Origin: Stichopus chloronotus
Taxonomy: Eukaryota > Echinodermata > Holothuroidea > Aspidochirotida > Stichopodidae
Direction: 5' to 3'
DNA length: 64,000 nt
NCBI GenBank assembly: GCA_021234535.1
Contig: CM037840.1
Span: 9,278,643 to 9,342,642 of the forward strand
Shown in pieces: positions 19,261 through 32,600 of the stretch (positions within the stretch are counted from its first letter, which is position 1; each line of letters starts with the position of its first letter). The notes under the pieces are model-generated. The model saw only the letters and a list, made by a program, of their open reading frames with translations, ran no database searches and was not told the origin of the DNA. A program made the translations under genes and the position numbers.

Positions 19261-21313
19261 ATCAGCCATACAGGAAGATTGTATCTGAATTACATCATTT
19301 ATTCGCTTCTATTCCACTCAAATATTTTAAACACAACATTGAAGAATCTAGCAGTTATGATAATAAGAAACTGTAGTATAGAACGTAACAACGGACCATC
19401 CATTAGCACACGAGTTGCTGCACTGTGAAAAGAAATACTGATATGAACATCTATGATCTTGCATGCCTAACAACCATGTTTCAGCTGTAAATTACTCCAA
19501 TACAATCTTTAGTTATTCTGTCAGAAAATGGTCACTGGTCCTTAACAGGTAACTAAAAACTAGTGGAAAGGTAAAACACCCCCAGCACTTGTGGGTACCT
19601 AAAGTCAACTAATTAAACATGTAGTATCAACGTAACATGTTACTATATTATGTTACATTAAACACTGAAATTTAAGACTGAAACAGGAAAATCAATTAAT
19701 GAAATGTACATGAGCCTAGTAAAATATAAGTCATGTAAAATGTATTGTAATTTGAAAAATGTGCTATTTCATTCCAGCCAATGTAAGTTAAATCTACTTT
19801 AACAGTTAAATTAACAAAACCCTGGCAGAATCAGAATAAATCTTATCTCAAAAACATTCTTGTCAGGAAAGGCAACTTGAAGATATTAAAATTATGAAGA
19901 AATTGTAAGAAATTGTGAAATATCTAAATCATTAGGTACTCTAGCTTTGTGCAATTCACTTTTCAGGCTGGTAGAAACATTCAGTGTTTGTTTCTCTTCC
20001 ATAACTGTTTTGACGTTATAACCCAAGATACTGATTTTAAAAAACTTATTTAAATTTAAGGTGCGTCTTGTGAATTCCATTTTAAGAACTAAATCTGTCT
20101 CAAATAGCACGGTAAATGTGTAATATTAATATTACTGGGAGGGGGGGGGGTCATACATAGAAATAACTACTTTCATAATTATCCCCATTAGGCACTCTTC
20201 GCATAGGTACATTTGTTCAAATGGTAATACAATTACAGACTTTAACTACTGCTAGAGACACAGTATGCCTTCAAACACGTAGACCTCACATGTTCTATTT
20301 CTAGTGTATTGTAGTCCAAAGTAATTGATGTGATTAATTGCTTGCTTCCAAGGGGACCAAGGCAGGAAGAATTAGGATGGAAGTTTCTAGATAGAAGAAC
20401 TTTGTCAAGTAAATATATTTTTGTGACACAAATGTAGGATTCAAGTAGGCTTATGTAGGAGTAGCTTTTGACAAATCTTACCAAATCTAATGGAATCATA
20501 AAACTCCCTTAACTTTACTTTTTTTTCCATACAGCATTGACCACAATGACACACACAGAGCTGGTCTGAAGAGTAAGTGCATATAACATCCTCTCTACTT
20601 AAGACTTGTAAAAATTTGCGGTGAGCAAATATTCATTATTTCCAGAACATCTTCTTCTCAGACATTTCTTTTTAAAGACAACTAAAAAAGGAGTAATTAA
20701 AATTCCTAAAAAAAAAATAAGAGAAGTCCCCCAAAAAAGAGAAAGTAGAGGAAGTAGGAGTCACTTTTAACCTGCTCCTGGAAGTCAGACTTAAGCCATA
20801 GGCTGTGTCAAGTTGAAATAACAAAAAAGTGTTACTAAAAGTTTTCATCTGATGTGGAAAAAGTTGCAATACTGTTGCAGAAAGGATCAGAACCACTGTC
20901 TCCCCTAATTAGCACCAACCCCTCCTACTCCTCTGACAACAACACATCATCAAGTCACATCAATTAATTTTATTACTTTTGCAATAACAACAGAACTGCA
21001 ATAAACATTTTGACAAAAAATTATTGAAGAAAAAGCTGTAAAGAAAAATATTCATCCCTAGACATTTACGTGCAAGGAAAATCCTTTATTCAAGTGAATA
21101 GCAACTATAATGCTCCAACTGAATGATTTGTTTAGCTCAGAGGTAAGCCCCAAATTCTAGATATTATGTTAAGCTTTCGAACAAATTTCCATTTTTGACC
21201 TGGATAGTCAACTGTAAGCAACTGCTTCTTACGTGAGTGCATAATGTCAGCTTTCCATTAGAACTGCTGGATGTTAAGATCGAGTTATTAAAAACTTATA
21301 ACCATTCAACAAG
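19261..21313. other. Spacer between convergent P and M genes (unit 1)
   Basis: AT-rich DNA without a supported gene. Short open stretches (19892-20110, 20242-20499, 20672-20896, all minus) are kept only loosely in unit 2 and deleted in unit 3. Poly-G at 20138-20148. Confidence 0.45.
21085..21090 (-). terminator. Candidate polyadenylation signal of gene M (unit 1)
   Basis: AATAAA on the minus strand, about 225 bases past the exon D stop. Conserved at 40938-40943 and 60960-60965 in units 2 and 3. Confidence 0.4.
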
Positions 21314-24300
21314 TTAGGCTTGAGTAACAATCAACTTGTGTTGGTTCCTTTTGTCTTTCGTCTTGGTATATCTCAAGAGAATTGTCACTAGTGTGCATAG
21401 AAAAAGCAGGTTAACAGGCAAACCAGAGGATGGAGTAGTAATAAATTTGAGGTAATAAAAAGGTGAACAGATACCCATTGCAAAGCCAGCAATACTGGAC
21501 AAAACCATACGTTTCTTTTGATGTACACAATAGCTTATTACAGTTAGAGTGATTATGCATCGAGGAGAGGGTAGTTCATCTAATGCATTTAATATTACCC
21601 TCTGTAAAAACTGCAGTGTCTTAGACACACCTGGAGGATAGTTTAAGTTGAAAACCTAATATGCCGCTATCCAGAGTGCCAGTCGAGTAGCCATGAAGTT
21701 TTCAGTGAAAGCAATTTCTTCCCCATCAGCTTGGAGTGTGAATTCAGGTTGCATCCAGTGTAGAGTTCCCATTTATCCTGATGTAGACAGGGCTCTCGGT
21801 CTGTAAAGAGTACAATGAATGGATATTTTAAGTCAAGAGTTCAATCCATCTGGGCCCAATGTATTCACAACTTGAAACCACACTTTGAATTTCTAGGGTT
21901 GTTAAGCAAACTCACATGCTATGTGTCAGCAAAGGTACAACTCCAAGTACATGAAGGAAAATAGTTTCTTTTTTATCAACAATTACTTTACTTTTACAAC
22001 AATTACAACTTTTACTTTACAACAATTGCTTACTATGCTAGACTATAAAGCTACATTCAACAGATCTACAGTTCAACGTGCTGAATATTGCACACCTACA
22101 ACACACTGACAATTCTTGTCAATGCTTGTCAGGGAGTTACGAGTTCAATATGGCTTCAGAAGTACAACCTCTTTGTTGGAAAACTGAGGCCCTCTACATA
22201 GCAAGCATTCGAAAAAGTTCTAGCAAATGTCATTGCCCCAAGACAGAAGTGTGCCGCAAATTAATCTCGTCACTACAGTGTACAACAATTGAAACTTAAC
22301 CTCATGTCACCTTCCAAACTTAAAGCTATTTCATCCCAGAAGAGTTAATTGTCACTTGCTCAATACAGTGAATTATAAACGTACCAGATAATTACAAAGT
22401 AGTGTTTTCTTTTATCTTTAAGTTACGAATCATATCTCAGTAACTGGCAACCCAAGGTATTAATACAAAATTTGGAAGAGTGCTGTGGCTTTCAAAGGCC
22501 ACAACATTTCTTTAATGTATGCCCCGGGTACATTTCAATGTACTTCATAAACAAAAGGACTCACAGTGACAGCTCCAGGTGACAATAATCTGCTCTACTT
22601 GTTCCTGAAGTAATCCCGGAATGGCCAGGAAGGCAGAGAACAACTTTGCATCTGAAAACAATGAAATGAAAGTAAAAACGAAACCAGAATTCAAGAGTAC
22701 CATATGGTTTCAATGATGCAGCCCAGTCTTGCTGCTAGCAGTTACTGATATATGAGTAAAATGGATTGGGCTATGATACATTGATTGTACATTACATGGC
22801 ACATAAAAATAATGTACTCAATGGAGTCCATCTTCGTAGGAGATATGACATCAGTCCAAACTTTCGTTCTTGAGATATTATATTTACAAGGTTTTCACAG
22901 TTTGACATGAGATGACCTTTGACCTCCGCCAAAAGTAATAGGGTTCTTCTACGTAATATGGTACATACACATACCACGTATGACATCCCTCAAGGAATTC
23001 GTTCTTGAGATGTCATGTTTATAAGGAATAGCAAACCTATAAGCATACACCATCTAGATTACAAAGGTTACAAATTATTATCAATACCAAACTTGAAAGA
23101 AGTCAGGGGAATAAACATCAGACATGTAGGAACAAGACCAATAATTATTTACCTTCACAATTTTAAAGAAAATTTGAAAATGTGATGACTTTCTCTGGAT
23201 GGAAGTGGATTTTCTCTAAGGTACTAATTTTTAGTTCACACACACACATTACAGTATGTGAGGTTATAGAAAGAGGAAGATATCATCAAGTTTTTAGAAG
23301 GCCTTCTGTTTCTTCACTTTTGCAGATTCTTGTCTGAAGTTTTGTCAGTGTTTTCTTTGTCAAAATGGTATTTTGCACCTATGTGCATTCTGACAGGCTA
23401 AATTAGCTTAAAATTGATAAAGTAATTTTGTTACAAAAATTTATGCTTCTAATCCTTTTCGCACACAGCTCATCAACCTGACTGCTAAAGTGGTAGTAAA
23501 TGCCCCACATGATTTGAAAATCATTTAACAGTGTTAGGATGAACAGGTGAAGTAGTATTGATGATGATTCCTGGAATCTCTAGTTCTACTTTGAGGTGTG
23601 GGTCTAATATAGAGAAGAACTGAGGGTTCTGTGCCAGTGGTGGCATTTGAAGTAGATCAAAATGCTCCAAGGAATTCTCTTACTTAAAACAGGAGTTGAC
23701 TAAAGGAATGCAGTCATCACAAAATCATTAATACTTGTTAAATCTCTCTATTTCCCCATTTCCTTGAGAGAGGTGTAAGACGTAATTTAACTGCTTAATA
23801 TTTCTCTCACTCAGAAATTATTTGAAGTGGTAAGAGGAAAATTGTAGACTGTAACCTGTGACAAGTTCATCCCAGAATCCCTCTGTTGTCCACTAGGAGG
23901 GCCCCTTTAAGTTTTGTACGTCCCATATTGGCTGTACATTGCAAAGTTGGGCACAAACCTGGAGCAATAGCTTGCTGGGCCTAAAGAACAATTTAATCTG
24001 CTCTGCAGACTGTGGGGTTGGCAGATCCTGAGTAACATTGACATGGTCCAGGCAGACTTAGTGCCTCTTCAGAGATTACATACCCGCTTGTAGAAGTGTA
24101 ATGGATCTGACAGTGCCTAAATTAAACTTTTTTAACCACCTTTCAAAAATTTAATTCTCATGCCACCAACACTACTTCCAGTCCAGACATGTGAGTCACA
24201 GCAGCATTGCTTCAATAGTTTTATGATGTTAAACACATCAAGTTACTATTCTAGCAAACAGGAAGAATGTCTTTCCAGCTTTAACATCTCAGTGTACGAC

Positions 24301-25748
24301 ATGACCAAAGTGAGCAACTTCCAAAGATACTGTCAATTGGAAATTTCAGGACCCTCTGTGCCATATGTTCTTCATAAATCAATAAGAATGTTGTTTTAAG
24401 TACACATGTGAGAACGTTGTGTTGTCTGGCCAGTATGAAAGAAAACAACAAAACTCATGTTAAGTGTAGCCTGGTGAGCTCACTCTTAGAATGTCTGTTG
24501 GTATTCCTCTTTAGCAATGAAGTCTGTTGTGATAGGGCTACCTCGAAGCAGTCATATGACGGAAACTGAAACTACAACAAAAAATTTCACTTTGACATTT
24601 ACGCACCTGATCTCTCATTTTCATTCCTGATGGTATCTAGGAAGGACGCTGCATTTGGGAAGAACTTATGAGAACATTTTTTAGCCTTCCCTGTAATGAT
24701 AAGGTGATCACCAAACTTCTTTAGTCCATCCATCAGTTCTTCTCTCTAAGGAATCTCATCACCTTTAATTCTTTCCATTTCCATCAATAACTGAAAATAA
24801 AAAAAGAAACGCAGTGTCAGCATTGCTAGCAGATAATATTTTTGAGAGGCAAGATGAGGGTAAGATACAGAAGAAACATCTTTACAATGTGTTAGAACAG
24901 CTTGACACATATTCTTAGACTATCATTGTTAGTGTACAGCATGAAATTGAATTACAATTCTCTAGTTACGCAGGAAAGATCTTTTCTGAGCATTGTTAAC
25001 CTGTACCTAGATCCTGCACCCTATTACACTCACAGTACAAGTGTAGCCTATGATAGCCTGTCTTAACTATATAATTCTTTTTCCAGGATTATCTCACCGA
25101 AGGTTATCTTCAAACATGAATGTTGAAAAAGATGTGCAAATGCACTAAAAATCTGAAAATGTTTCTACATTGCTTTGGCTTAAAGTTATTTGTGAACTTT
25201 TCAAGGTTTAGGATATCAACATTATTCTTATTGCAAAGCAGCAGATGGTATTCATTGGTACTTAAAATGAAGGATGGCTTATGAGCATTAGCTGGTGGTT
25301 TGGGAGTGCCCAGCCCATAGAATGACAACAGAAACAGCAAACTGCACTCTATGTAGAGAGTGAAACACAGAGAGTGAAACATACCTGATCTTCATCAAAG
25401 AGCCATGGGTACAGTGCTTTCACTTCTGAAATTGGTGACTTTTCTGACACGATCCACTTCCTCTTGTCAGAGAGAGTTTTATCGATGCAGCACTGCACCA
25501 TCTTAGAGTCGGGCTGTCTTTTCCTCTTCTCAGCTACCAGCCATTTTGTATGTGTCTCAATAGAAACATCTTCTTCAGATGGATCCCTACCCAGGGGATT
25601 GGGAAGTTGCTGGCCTCCTTACTTGCTCAGCTTCAGAGCGACTTTTCCTTGCTTTCTTGAGTTTCCGGCTCATAACCTCCGCCATCTGGCAGTCCATCCT
25701 CTTCCTCCTGTTCTGGAATTTGTATTGTAAGCGGTGTTTCCATAGAAA
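21314..25748 (-). pseudogene. Gene M copy 1-2, spanning the unit 1/unit 2 boundary, disrupted
   Basis: Four exons on the minus strand: A 25748-25385, B 24790-24607, C 22651-22565, D 21800-21314. Exon C carries the AKLFSAFLAIPGLL region and D the FLQRVILNALDE motif, then a hydrophobic C-terminal segment (LPVNLLFLCTLVTILL). Lesions: exon A frame break shared with the other copies, TGG to TAG in exon B, one extra base at the end of exon C (87 versus 86 bp), one extra base in exon D near 21751, and TAC to TAG inside the AAYYVFN-equivalent motif. A TTTATT (AATAAA on this strand) lies at 21085-21090. Function of the family is unknown to me. Confidence 0.55.
23860..24105 (-). mobile_element. Degraded Ty3/gypsy pol fragment (unit 2)
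   Basis: Copy of the remnant at 1000-1250 in the same intronic position of the next M copy. The FLG motif itself is frame-disrupted here by an extra base (CTAAAGAAC instead of CTAAGAAC). It was carried by the segmental duplication rather than inserted anew. Confidence 0.5.
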
Positions 25749-27178
25749 CTGGGGATACAAACCAGAAAGCCAAAAGGCTTTGTGACTTCCTTGTCATATG
25801 GATACAGTATACTATAACAAACATGAATAACGAACATGGCAAGTGTGAGATCCCACACAGTTATCCTTCTTGAGACATTGTGTTTTCAAGCCAGCGCGTC
25901 ACATGCATAAACACACATACATACACACACGACATCACCATCACATAGATTCATTGCCTTCCTTCAGCAAGGAATCAAAAATGTATGTAATACAGTTAGC
26001 TTTATGTTATGATTTGCTAGAAAGCCAAAAGCTAACTGATTCTGTGCCACTATTATACTTGAATGTTTAAATGCCCTCCAAAGGTACTGTGCCACAGAAA
26101 AATTTTGTGTGAGACCCACATCGCAATTCAAGTACTACTGGTCTTTCGGTATGAATATAATGTATACCATGTGATGTGGCAAAACTGAATCATTACGACT
26201 ACTTGAAAGTAAAGGGAGCAGTAAGACAGTTTGAAAAATATTGCCTTCTTCTACTGTTAAAGTTTGAGATTTTACATTATTCACAGAAGTTTTCCTCAAA
26301 TGCCTAGTATACGTTTGTATTTAAATTTCCATGTGTTATGGTATGTCTGCTGTCAATTTAAGTTTTTGTAAGATTTCAGATGGTTTGCGTAAGTAGACCT
26401 AAGGCCAGCTCTTTCTGACGCAACATTTCCCAGGAAGAAGCCTCCCAGTCCCGGCTTTTTTCAGCCCTGCATTTTTGAATTCCTCTCTTCACTCTTCCCA
26501 CAGTTTCATAACGTTAGGCTAGCCCCACAGTTACATAGCCTTATCTGGTATTAGTTACTTAGGTATGCTCACAGTCACACAGTCAATCGCAATGCCAAAT
26601 GTCCAGTAGTTAGTACTGTTAGTGTTAGTAGTAGGAGTAGCCTAGGCCTAAACCTAGGTCTATATGTCAGATGTCCAGACTGTACCAAATAATACTTTAT
26701 TGGCTAGGTCAGCAAGTTAGCAGAGGTCTTTACAATATTCGTAATACTATAGCAACAGGTGCAACTGAGTATGTTACTATGGTCTAGTTAGTGACTGTAA
26801 GGCAAACTAGGCCTAACGCCCTAACTTAGGCTTAACCTACACGTAACGTTAGATAGGCTAGCCCAGTTTAACAACGATGAGGCGACGCAGGATAATTGGG
26901 TGAAGCACATATCGCTAAGCCTCACTTACAGTACAGGATTGGTCAGCTATTCCCACTTTGATCATAAGCAAAAGCCCTTTATAACAGCTTAATGCATTCC
27001 TAAATTTACTTACTTCACTTCGATGTCTTCCATAGACGTTGTTTGGTTTGTTTCAGTTGTACATGTGCATGTCCGTTTGCATATCCGCGTGCTGACGTGA
27101 CCGTACCGTACAAGCGCCTACTAGTACTGCATGTACTGCATACAGTTCGGGTACATCAAACAGACGTCCATGTCACAG
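25749..27178. other. Spacer upstream of M exon A (unit 2)
   Basis: Homologue of 3235-4658 with many small indels. It is the most divergent of the three versions and keeps the TAGGCCTA cluster in reduced form. No gene seen. Confidence 0.45.
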
Positions 27179-27186
27179 GTTGGCAC

Positions 27187-28195
27187 CACTGAGGTAAATA
27201 TATTATACTCTACAATTTAACGAGACCCAAGGGGTTGAAGTTTGATAGGGATTCTACCTGTACATCACACGATCAGTGGCGGCGTTACGGGGGGCTGCCC
27301 CCCAGTTCCCTCCAGTCCCCCAGTCCCCCCCCCCCCCCGTTGCTCTTACCCTTCCCAATCAGATCTTGTACTCACCCAAAATTAATTTAATCACAAAACT
27401 ATGTTTTGGCATAGGACTGAATAAGAACAGCTTCCGGGGAACCATGATTGATAAATGCTTAATTTATGTTACACAGGCTGCCAGTTTTCATATCATGCCC
27501 GTAGCCACTTCAACAGTAGGCCAGCCTGGTCAGACCAATTTTCTCTGGAATGTTTACCGTCCAGCATAAGGGAAGGGCGGGTAGGTGGTTGTTTTCCTAA
27601 ATATAGGAATGTCGTTGTTTCCTAAATATAGGAATGTCATTGGCTGCATCATAATAAATGTGTTAATAGTAGGCCTCACTTTTTATTACTTTTGGTAAGT
27701 AGTGCACATTTTTATAGAATAAAGTGACTGGAATGGAAGTGTATGTAGCCTATGTGTGTGTTTGTGTGTGTACTCGGTGGCACCGCGTAAATGTGAAATG
27801 GTACTCCCAAAGAAAAAAGAGTATACGGTCAACCGAAAAAATAAATAATATAAAAATAAATAATATACCTCTCTTGGGACTTAATTTTCCACCCAGAGAT
27901 ATGCTAAAACCTCAGAGCTTCCAGGGACTTCGCCCCCCGAACCCCACCGGGGCTTTGCCCCTGGATCCCACCAGGAGCCCTAAGGCGGGCCCCTGGGCCC
28001 CACCCGCACGGCCTCGCGCTTCGCGCTCGGTTTCCCGCTGCGCGTGAAAATCTTTGCTCCCACAACATTTTCCTCTGCCCTCAGTTTGCACCACCCCCAA
28101 GTCTGACATTCTAGCGCCGCCACTGCACACGATGTACAGTTGGATCTTCATGTAATACCGAAGTGGAGTGTGATGTAAGGTAGAATACCTCAGTG
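27187..28195. mobile_element. hAT-like MITE split by a second insertion (unit 2)
   Basis: Terminal repeats CACTGAGGTA / TACCTCAGTG with a perfect 8-bp duplication GTTGGCAC (27179-27186, 28196-28203). Units 1 and 3 show a single GTTGGCAC at the equivalent site. Removing the 852-bp inner element and one copy of its target duplication leaves a MITE of about 149 bp. The nesting gives the order: MITE first, CAGTGGCGGC-family element second. Confidence 0.85.
27274..28125. mobile_element. hAT-like element of the CAGTGGCGGC family, 852 bp, inside the unit 2 MITE
   Basis: Ends CAGTGGCGGCG / CGCCGCCACTG with a perfect 8-bp duplication CACACGAT (27266-27273, 28126-28133). It is an inverted relative of 5416-6070 and 47706-48363 but longer, with extra sequence on the left. 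It contains a short internal direct repeat of CCTAAATATAGGAATGTC (near 27594 and 27624). It inserted independently of the units 1/3 copy because the target differs. Confidence 0.87.
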
Positions 28196-28427
28196 GTTGG
28201 CACAGATCCCGTTGTTTGTAACTCTGAATTTGGCGGCAGGAAAAATGTCAAGGGTCATGCAGCTTTAAAAGACTGACTAATTCAAGCACGGAGGATGTAA
28301 CTAGTCCATCACTGTGTCTGCTTGTTCTCGTAATTGGTGCCGGGTCTTACGACACATATGGCATCAGCGTTTCCTAGTTAAGCAACTTGGCTGTGGCATG
28401 TCAGTAGTCTGGACGAGTTGCACTGAC

Positions 28428-28599
28428 TAGAAACAATGATTTTAGATTGTTCCACCGTTATGACTAATTTGTTGACCAGCTGAAGCTTCGTCAATCGTTG
28501 ACATGACGAGGATAGGTTTTCTGTGAGGTCGAAATCTTTAGAACATACAAAAACTTTAATTGTTGGAGTTTTCTCATTTGAGAAATCTTGCTGGGTCAT
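28428..28599 (-). other. Possible minus-strand exon upstream of gene M (unit 2)
   Basis: Counterpart of 6248-6419, open over the same length with conservative differences. Substitutions preserve the frame, which mildly supports coding. Its donor-side base is changed (TTTCTA/GTCAGT). Confidence 0.3.
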
Positions 28600-28876
28600 C
28601 TGCAGACAACTTCATTTATAATCAACTCCATTGAGTTGGTTGACCGTCGAAGTTGTGTCTATGCTGTTTATTTGTTTGATGTTTGTTTCTTTTTAACGGG
28701 AAACTAAATTCTTTCGGTATGTTTTCTGAAATGGAATCAAAGGCAAAAACATTTCCATCCGACATTTGTAAATATGGTTATTTATTACTCATATGTACTG
28801 TATATACTGCAACGGTAGAGTTACTAATCTGCTGCAACTCTTCTCTCTGGTAGACCTACAAATGACTACGATAGTC

Positions 28877-29460
28877 ATGCCTAGATTGAATGGTCGACGC
28901 GCAACGCGCAAAAAGTGGGTTATCCACACATGCGCACGACACGAATTCAGTTAAAATTGTAGTTCAATGGACGAATGATGGTCAAGAAGAAGAAGGCACA
29001 CTCCTGTTACGCCGGTTAAGAACCTCTGTAGTGTATTATACATCGTGCATGTATTTTTGGTTTAGCATTTCGTATCGTAGCAACTCACTGGTTGCGCGAT
29101 GACGCGTATGCGCATGTAACGACAGACCCTTTGCATGAGTCATATAACAATAAACAAACGCATCGTCTCCTAAGATAAACAAACGAATAGTGCAAATGGT
29201 TACGTTAGGCCCACCTAGACTGAATGGTCGACACGCAACGTGCACAAAATTTGTGTTATCCACACACGCGCGCGCGCACACGACCTTACGTAGTACAATG
29301 GACCAGTGACGGTCAAGTAGAAGAAGGCGTGCCCTTGTGACGTCGGTGAAGAACCTCTCTAGCGTTTCACACATCGTGCATGTATTTGTCTTGGTTCAGA
29401 ATTTGGTATCGAGGCAACTCGCTGTATGCGTACCTGCGCGTTTGTGTATGGAACACTCTA
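28877..29460 (+). promoter_or_regulatory. Tandemly duplicated upstream cassette of gene P (unit 2)
   Basis: Same two-copy arrangement before the start at 29621. The distal CRE-like box has decayed (TTACGCCG at 29007-29014); the proximal one is kept (TGACGTCG at 29338-29345). A GCGCGCGC run has expanded near 29268. Confidence 0.5.
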
Positions 29461-29620
29461 ATTGGTTGCATTTCCAATGACGACATAGCTACGCTTGCTG
29501 AGCAATGTTAAACATTTGCTGTACCACATACATGTACTGTTACATTAGTTGACTAGCTCAGCATCGATACGCTTACACTCTAAAGCATTGCTTATATTTT
29601 CTATTGGATAACGTTATTTC

Positions 29621-32600
29621 ATGATTCGCTTCTTCTTTCTACTTGGAGCGATTGTTCTGCTGTCATTGGCAGTGGGACCGCGAGGCTCTCCTACCGTTAT
29701 AACTGACTCTGACCTATGTTCATCCCATAATTCGGATGGTATCAGGATCCGTCGTGAGTTGAAACCATCTTTGAACTCCACCAGCAATTTCCACAAGGTA
29801 AGAGAGTCTCTAAAACCATTTCCATGGAAGGACTGATTTTAGGAACACACCGTTGCTATATTTAAAAATCTTCCTTCTGTCACAGTACATTAAGTTGTCA
29901 CCCTCTCTAAGTCCCGGCACAAAGAAGTATCGATACCAACACACCATATTACGTAATGGCCGTGACTGATGATAAAAAATAAAGAAGAATCTATCTGTAA
30001 CCTGATACTGCAGTTTCTCAATTTTAATGGCTACTTTCTCAACATGTAGGTTTCCATACCTGTGCAATTCTAGTCGAGAATTAAGGGATAGAGTAAAACG
30101 AAGTTAATGAAAACAAGGTGTTATGTTTTGTAAGGAGCAGAAAGAAAAAAAGCAACCTCTACAACCCCCCCCCCCCTCCCTTTACAAGATACATCGATAT
30201 ATTCCTAACTTTCGCCGGCTGACTCTTCAAGCCCTATTTGCAAACCTGTGGTTGACCCATCATCCAAACACCAGACCGTCAAAAATAAAAACCATGCGGG
30301 GTTAATATCGACCTCGTCTGAACCCCTTGTCCAAATTATTTATTTATGATAGTAAGCTTATTTTGGTTGTGTTTCTATTCCTAAATATCTATCTATTCAA
30401 TTCAGTGGCCCAGTTTCCCCACTATTTCCGTTTCTGTTTGAACCTACAAGGTTTCTTTTTCTTTCTTTTAGCCCAAAACTGGTTATGAAAAAGGGGTGAA
30501 AAGAACAAAGTATACATGACTGAAATGTTAAAATAAAGTTAATTCCTTAATAAGACATTGAAATGACATTGTTGTTTTTTATCCTGCAGAATTTTGAAAG
30601 AAATCGTACATCTATCCCTTTTTCTTCAAAAGTTTAGAGAAATTGTTCAAATATTTTTACCCCGTCTCGCTATTGTGGGTGTGTTGAAAGTGGAACTAGG
30701 AACAGTTTGAACCAAACTAGCTCTACTTTAGGCTTGCCAGTTTACTAAATGTACAGGAATATCACTACTATTTCTGAATTTTGCAATCAATTGCAAATTT
30801 ACCCACCTTAAAAAAGTGAAAAACAGAATGCAAAAATTTGTCACTAATATGTTTTTAAACTATTTCTGTTGTTAAAGTTCTTTTACCCTCCGTTCATATA
30901 TCGAGTTTGTCCCACAATTAAAATTAAACTGACTCTGGGTGGAGGCTGCGCCAGTTTATCCTTACAATTATAAACTATTCGGGGTCCTGCTGTCACTCCA
31001 GTCACATTATACATTTGACGTGTTAGGCGTATAGTGTCTTTATGAGTACTGTATTATCTTAATAATGGGTCAACAATACTAGAAGAACAAACAACATAGT
31101 ATCTAGGTGTTTTGCAATACGTTAGACACCACAACATTATCTTCCATAAGTTAAGAAGTGTACGTGAATGACTGAAAATGACTAAACGTATGTGTACCAT
31201 TACACACGTGTGTGTCTGATTGAATAATGTATATACAAGAGTCAAATAATAACAGAATTTAGAATAATTGCGAGAGTGGGAGCAACGGTATACAGAAAAA
31301 TGAAACACAAATTGAATCATTTCATTACTTAGTTTTACTTATATTAAAACTAAATATCTCTTATTATATTCTTGTTTCTGTTGCCGCCAGAATATCAACC
31401 TCAAGAATGTTAGTTGCTGCTTCCGTCCTGCCCTAAACTGCACCCTCCCTCGACCCCTGACACTTTCCTTGAACAATGTTGTTTCCGTTCTGGAGAACAC
31501 CATTAGACCAACATCGGTATGTATATAGCTAAATAACTGGTTAACTCGTAACTGTGGGCTTTTCAATAACAAAATTCGAATATGTCATATGATATCTATT
31601 GTTTACCTAATCCTTCTATCAGGAACAATTGAAAGTTTTATATGCCACGAGGATTCAGTTTTGGAAGCTTGCTTTTTCTTCTTTACAAACATTGATATCA
31701 CTTGCCAATGTACTATAGGGTAAGTTTTCTCTTTACATGATGATCACGCTTTCTATAAATGCTTTGTGTTGCTTCACAGATGATGGTTAAGAACAGAATG
31801 ACGTGGGATTTGGATTATCAGGAAAAATTCTGGTACGTATCAAAGTATATTCTCTTTAGTAAATCTTACCAGCTTTTACCAATATAAATATTTTCTTTGA
31901 TGCTATTCTTACTTTTTTGTTTCTTGCTTACACATAAATTTCGGCATGTCAACATTCAAATTTGAATATGTGATGTGGTCACTTCATATTACAACTGAGA
32001 GGCTAAGTCAGATAAAACCTATTTTCTTGGTTTTTGTTATTTATTATTGTTTTGTTCTTTATTTTTCTGCCTCTAATTTCAGTCATTCTCTTTTCGAGTT
32101 TCAAGACCCATCTTTCAGCCAATCCCTTTGATGTTTATTTGACCTTTGGCCAACCCTGACGTCACGACTCAGAGCGTTTTTATTCGGCTGAATTTGAACG
32201 ATAGAATCAAGTCGATAGAAGACGCTGAAGTAAGCATTTTCAAGCCGTTTATTTGCGAAACATTTCCTACAAAACTACAGCATTATTTGTTATTTGTCAA
32301 TAAGCGTTTTTATAGGCTAATTATTGACTAATTATTTCCCCAAATTTCTAAATGGTACAATTAAACGGACGTACTAAAAATTCATATATGAAATTTCAAA
32401 GTTTTTACTTTCTGCCTACCCAACGACATCACTTTAAGATTTCTTGGTTTTGCCAAACCACAGACTGTCATCGGGCTACTTTTGCGATCACGCCCTCTGT
32501 TTGATGGAGTTGTAGAGGACCTTTCCTGGACCAAGAAATTTCTCCTCATCCCAGAGGTAGCTGATGGCATCGTCAAGACCTCACAGATAAATGTAAGGAA

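Larger units (their letters stand above)
1..22854. repeat. Tandem segmental duplication, unit 1
   Basis: First of three near-complete copies of a 20-23 kb direct repeat. The sequence at position 1 recurs at about 22855, 42643 and 62701 with high similarity. The unit holds, in order: the 5' exons of one M copy (minus), the duplicated promoter cassette and gene P (plus), and the 3' exons of the next M copy (minus). This is the longest unit because it carries three hAT-like insertions (4667-5302, 5416-6070, 6617-8028), the 18191-18658 TIR element and a longer intron 5 in gene P. The boundary phase is my choice; the true duplication breakpoint is not visible. Confidence 0.93.

Noticed and set aside
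22078..22299. Short plus-strand open stretches in M intron C-D
   Set aside because: Not conserved in length or frame between units and antisense to the intron; no coding features.
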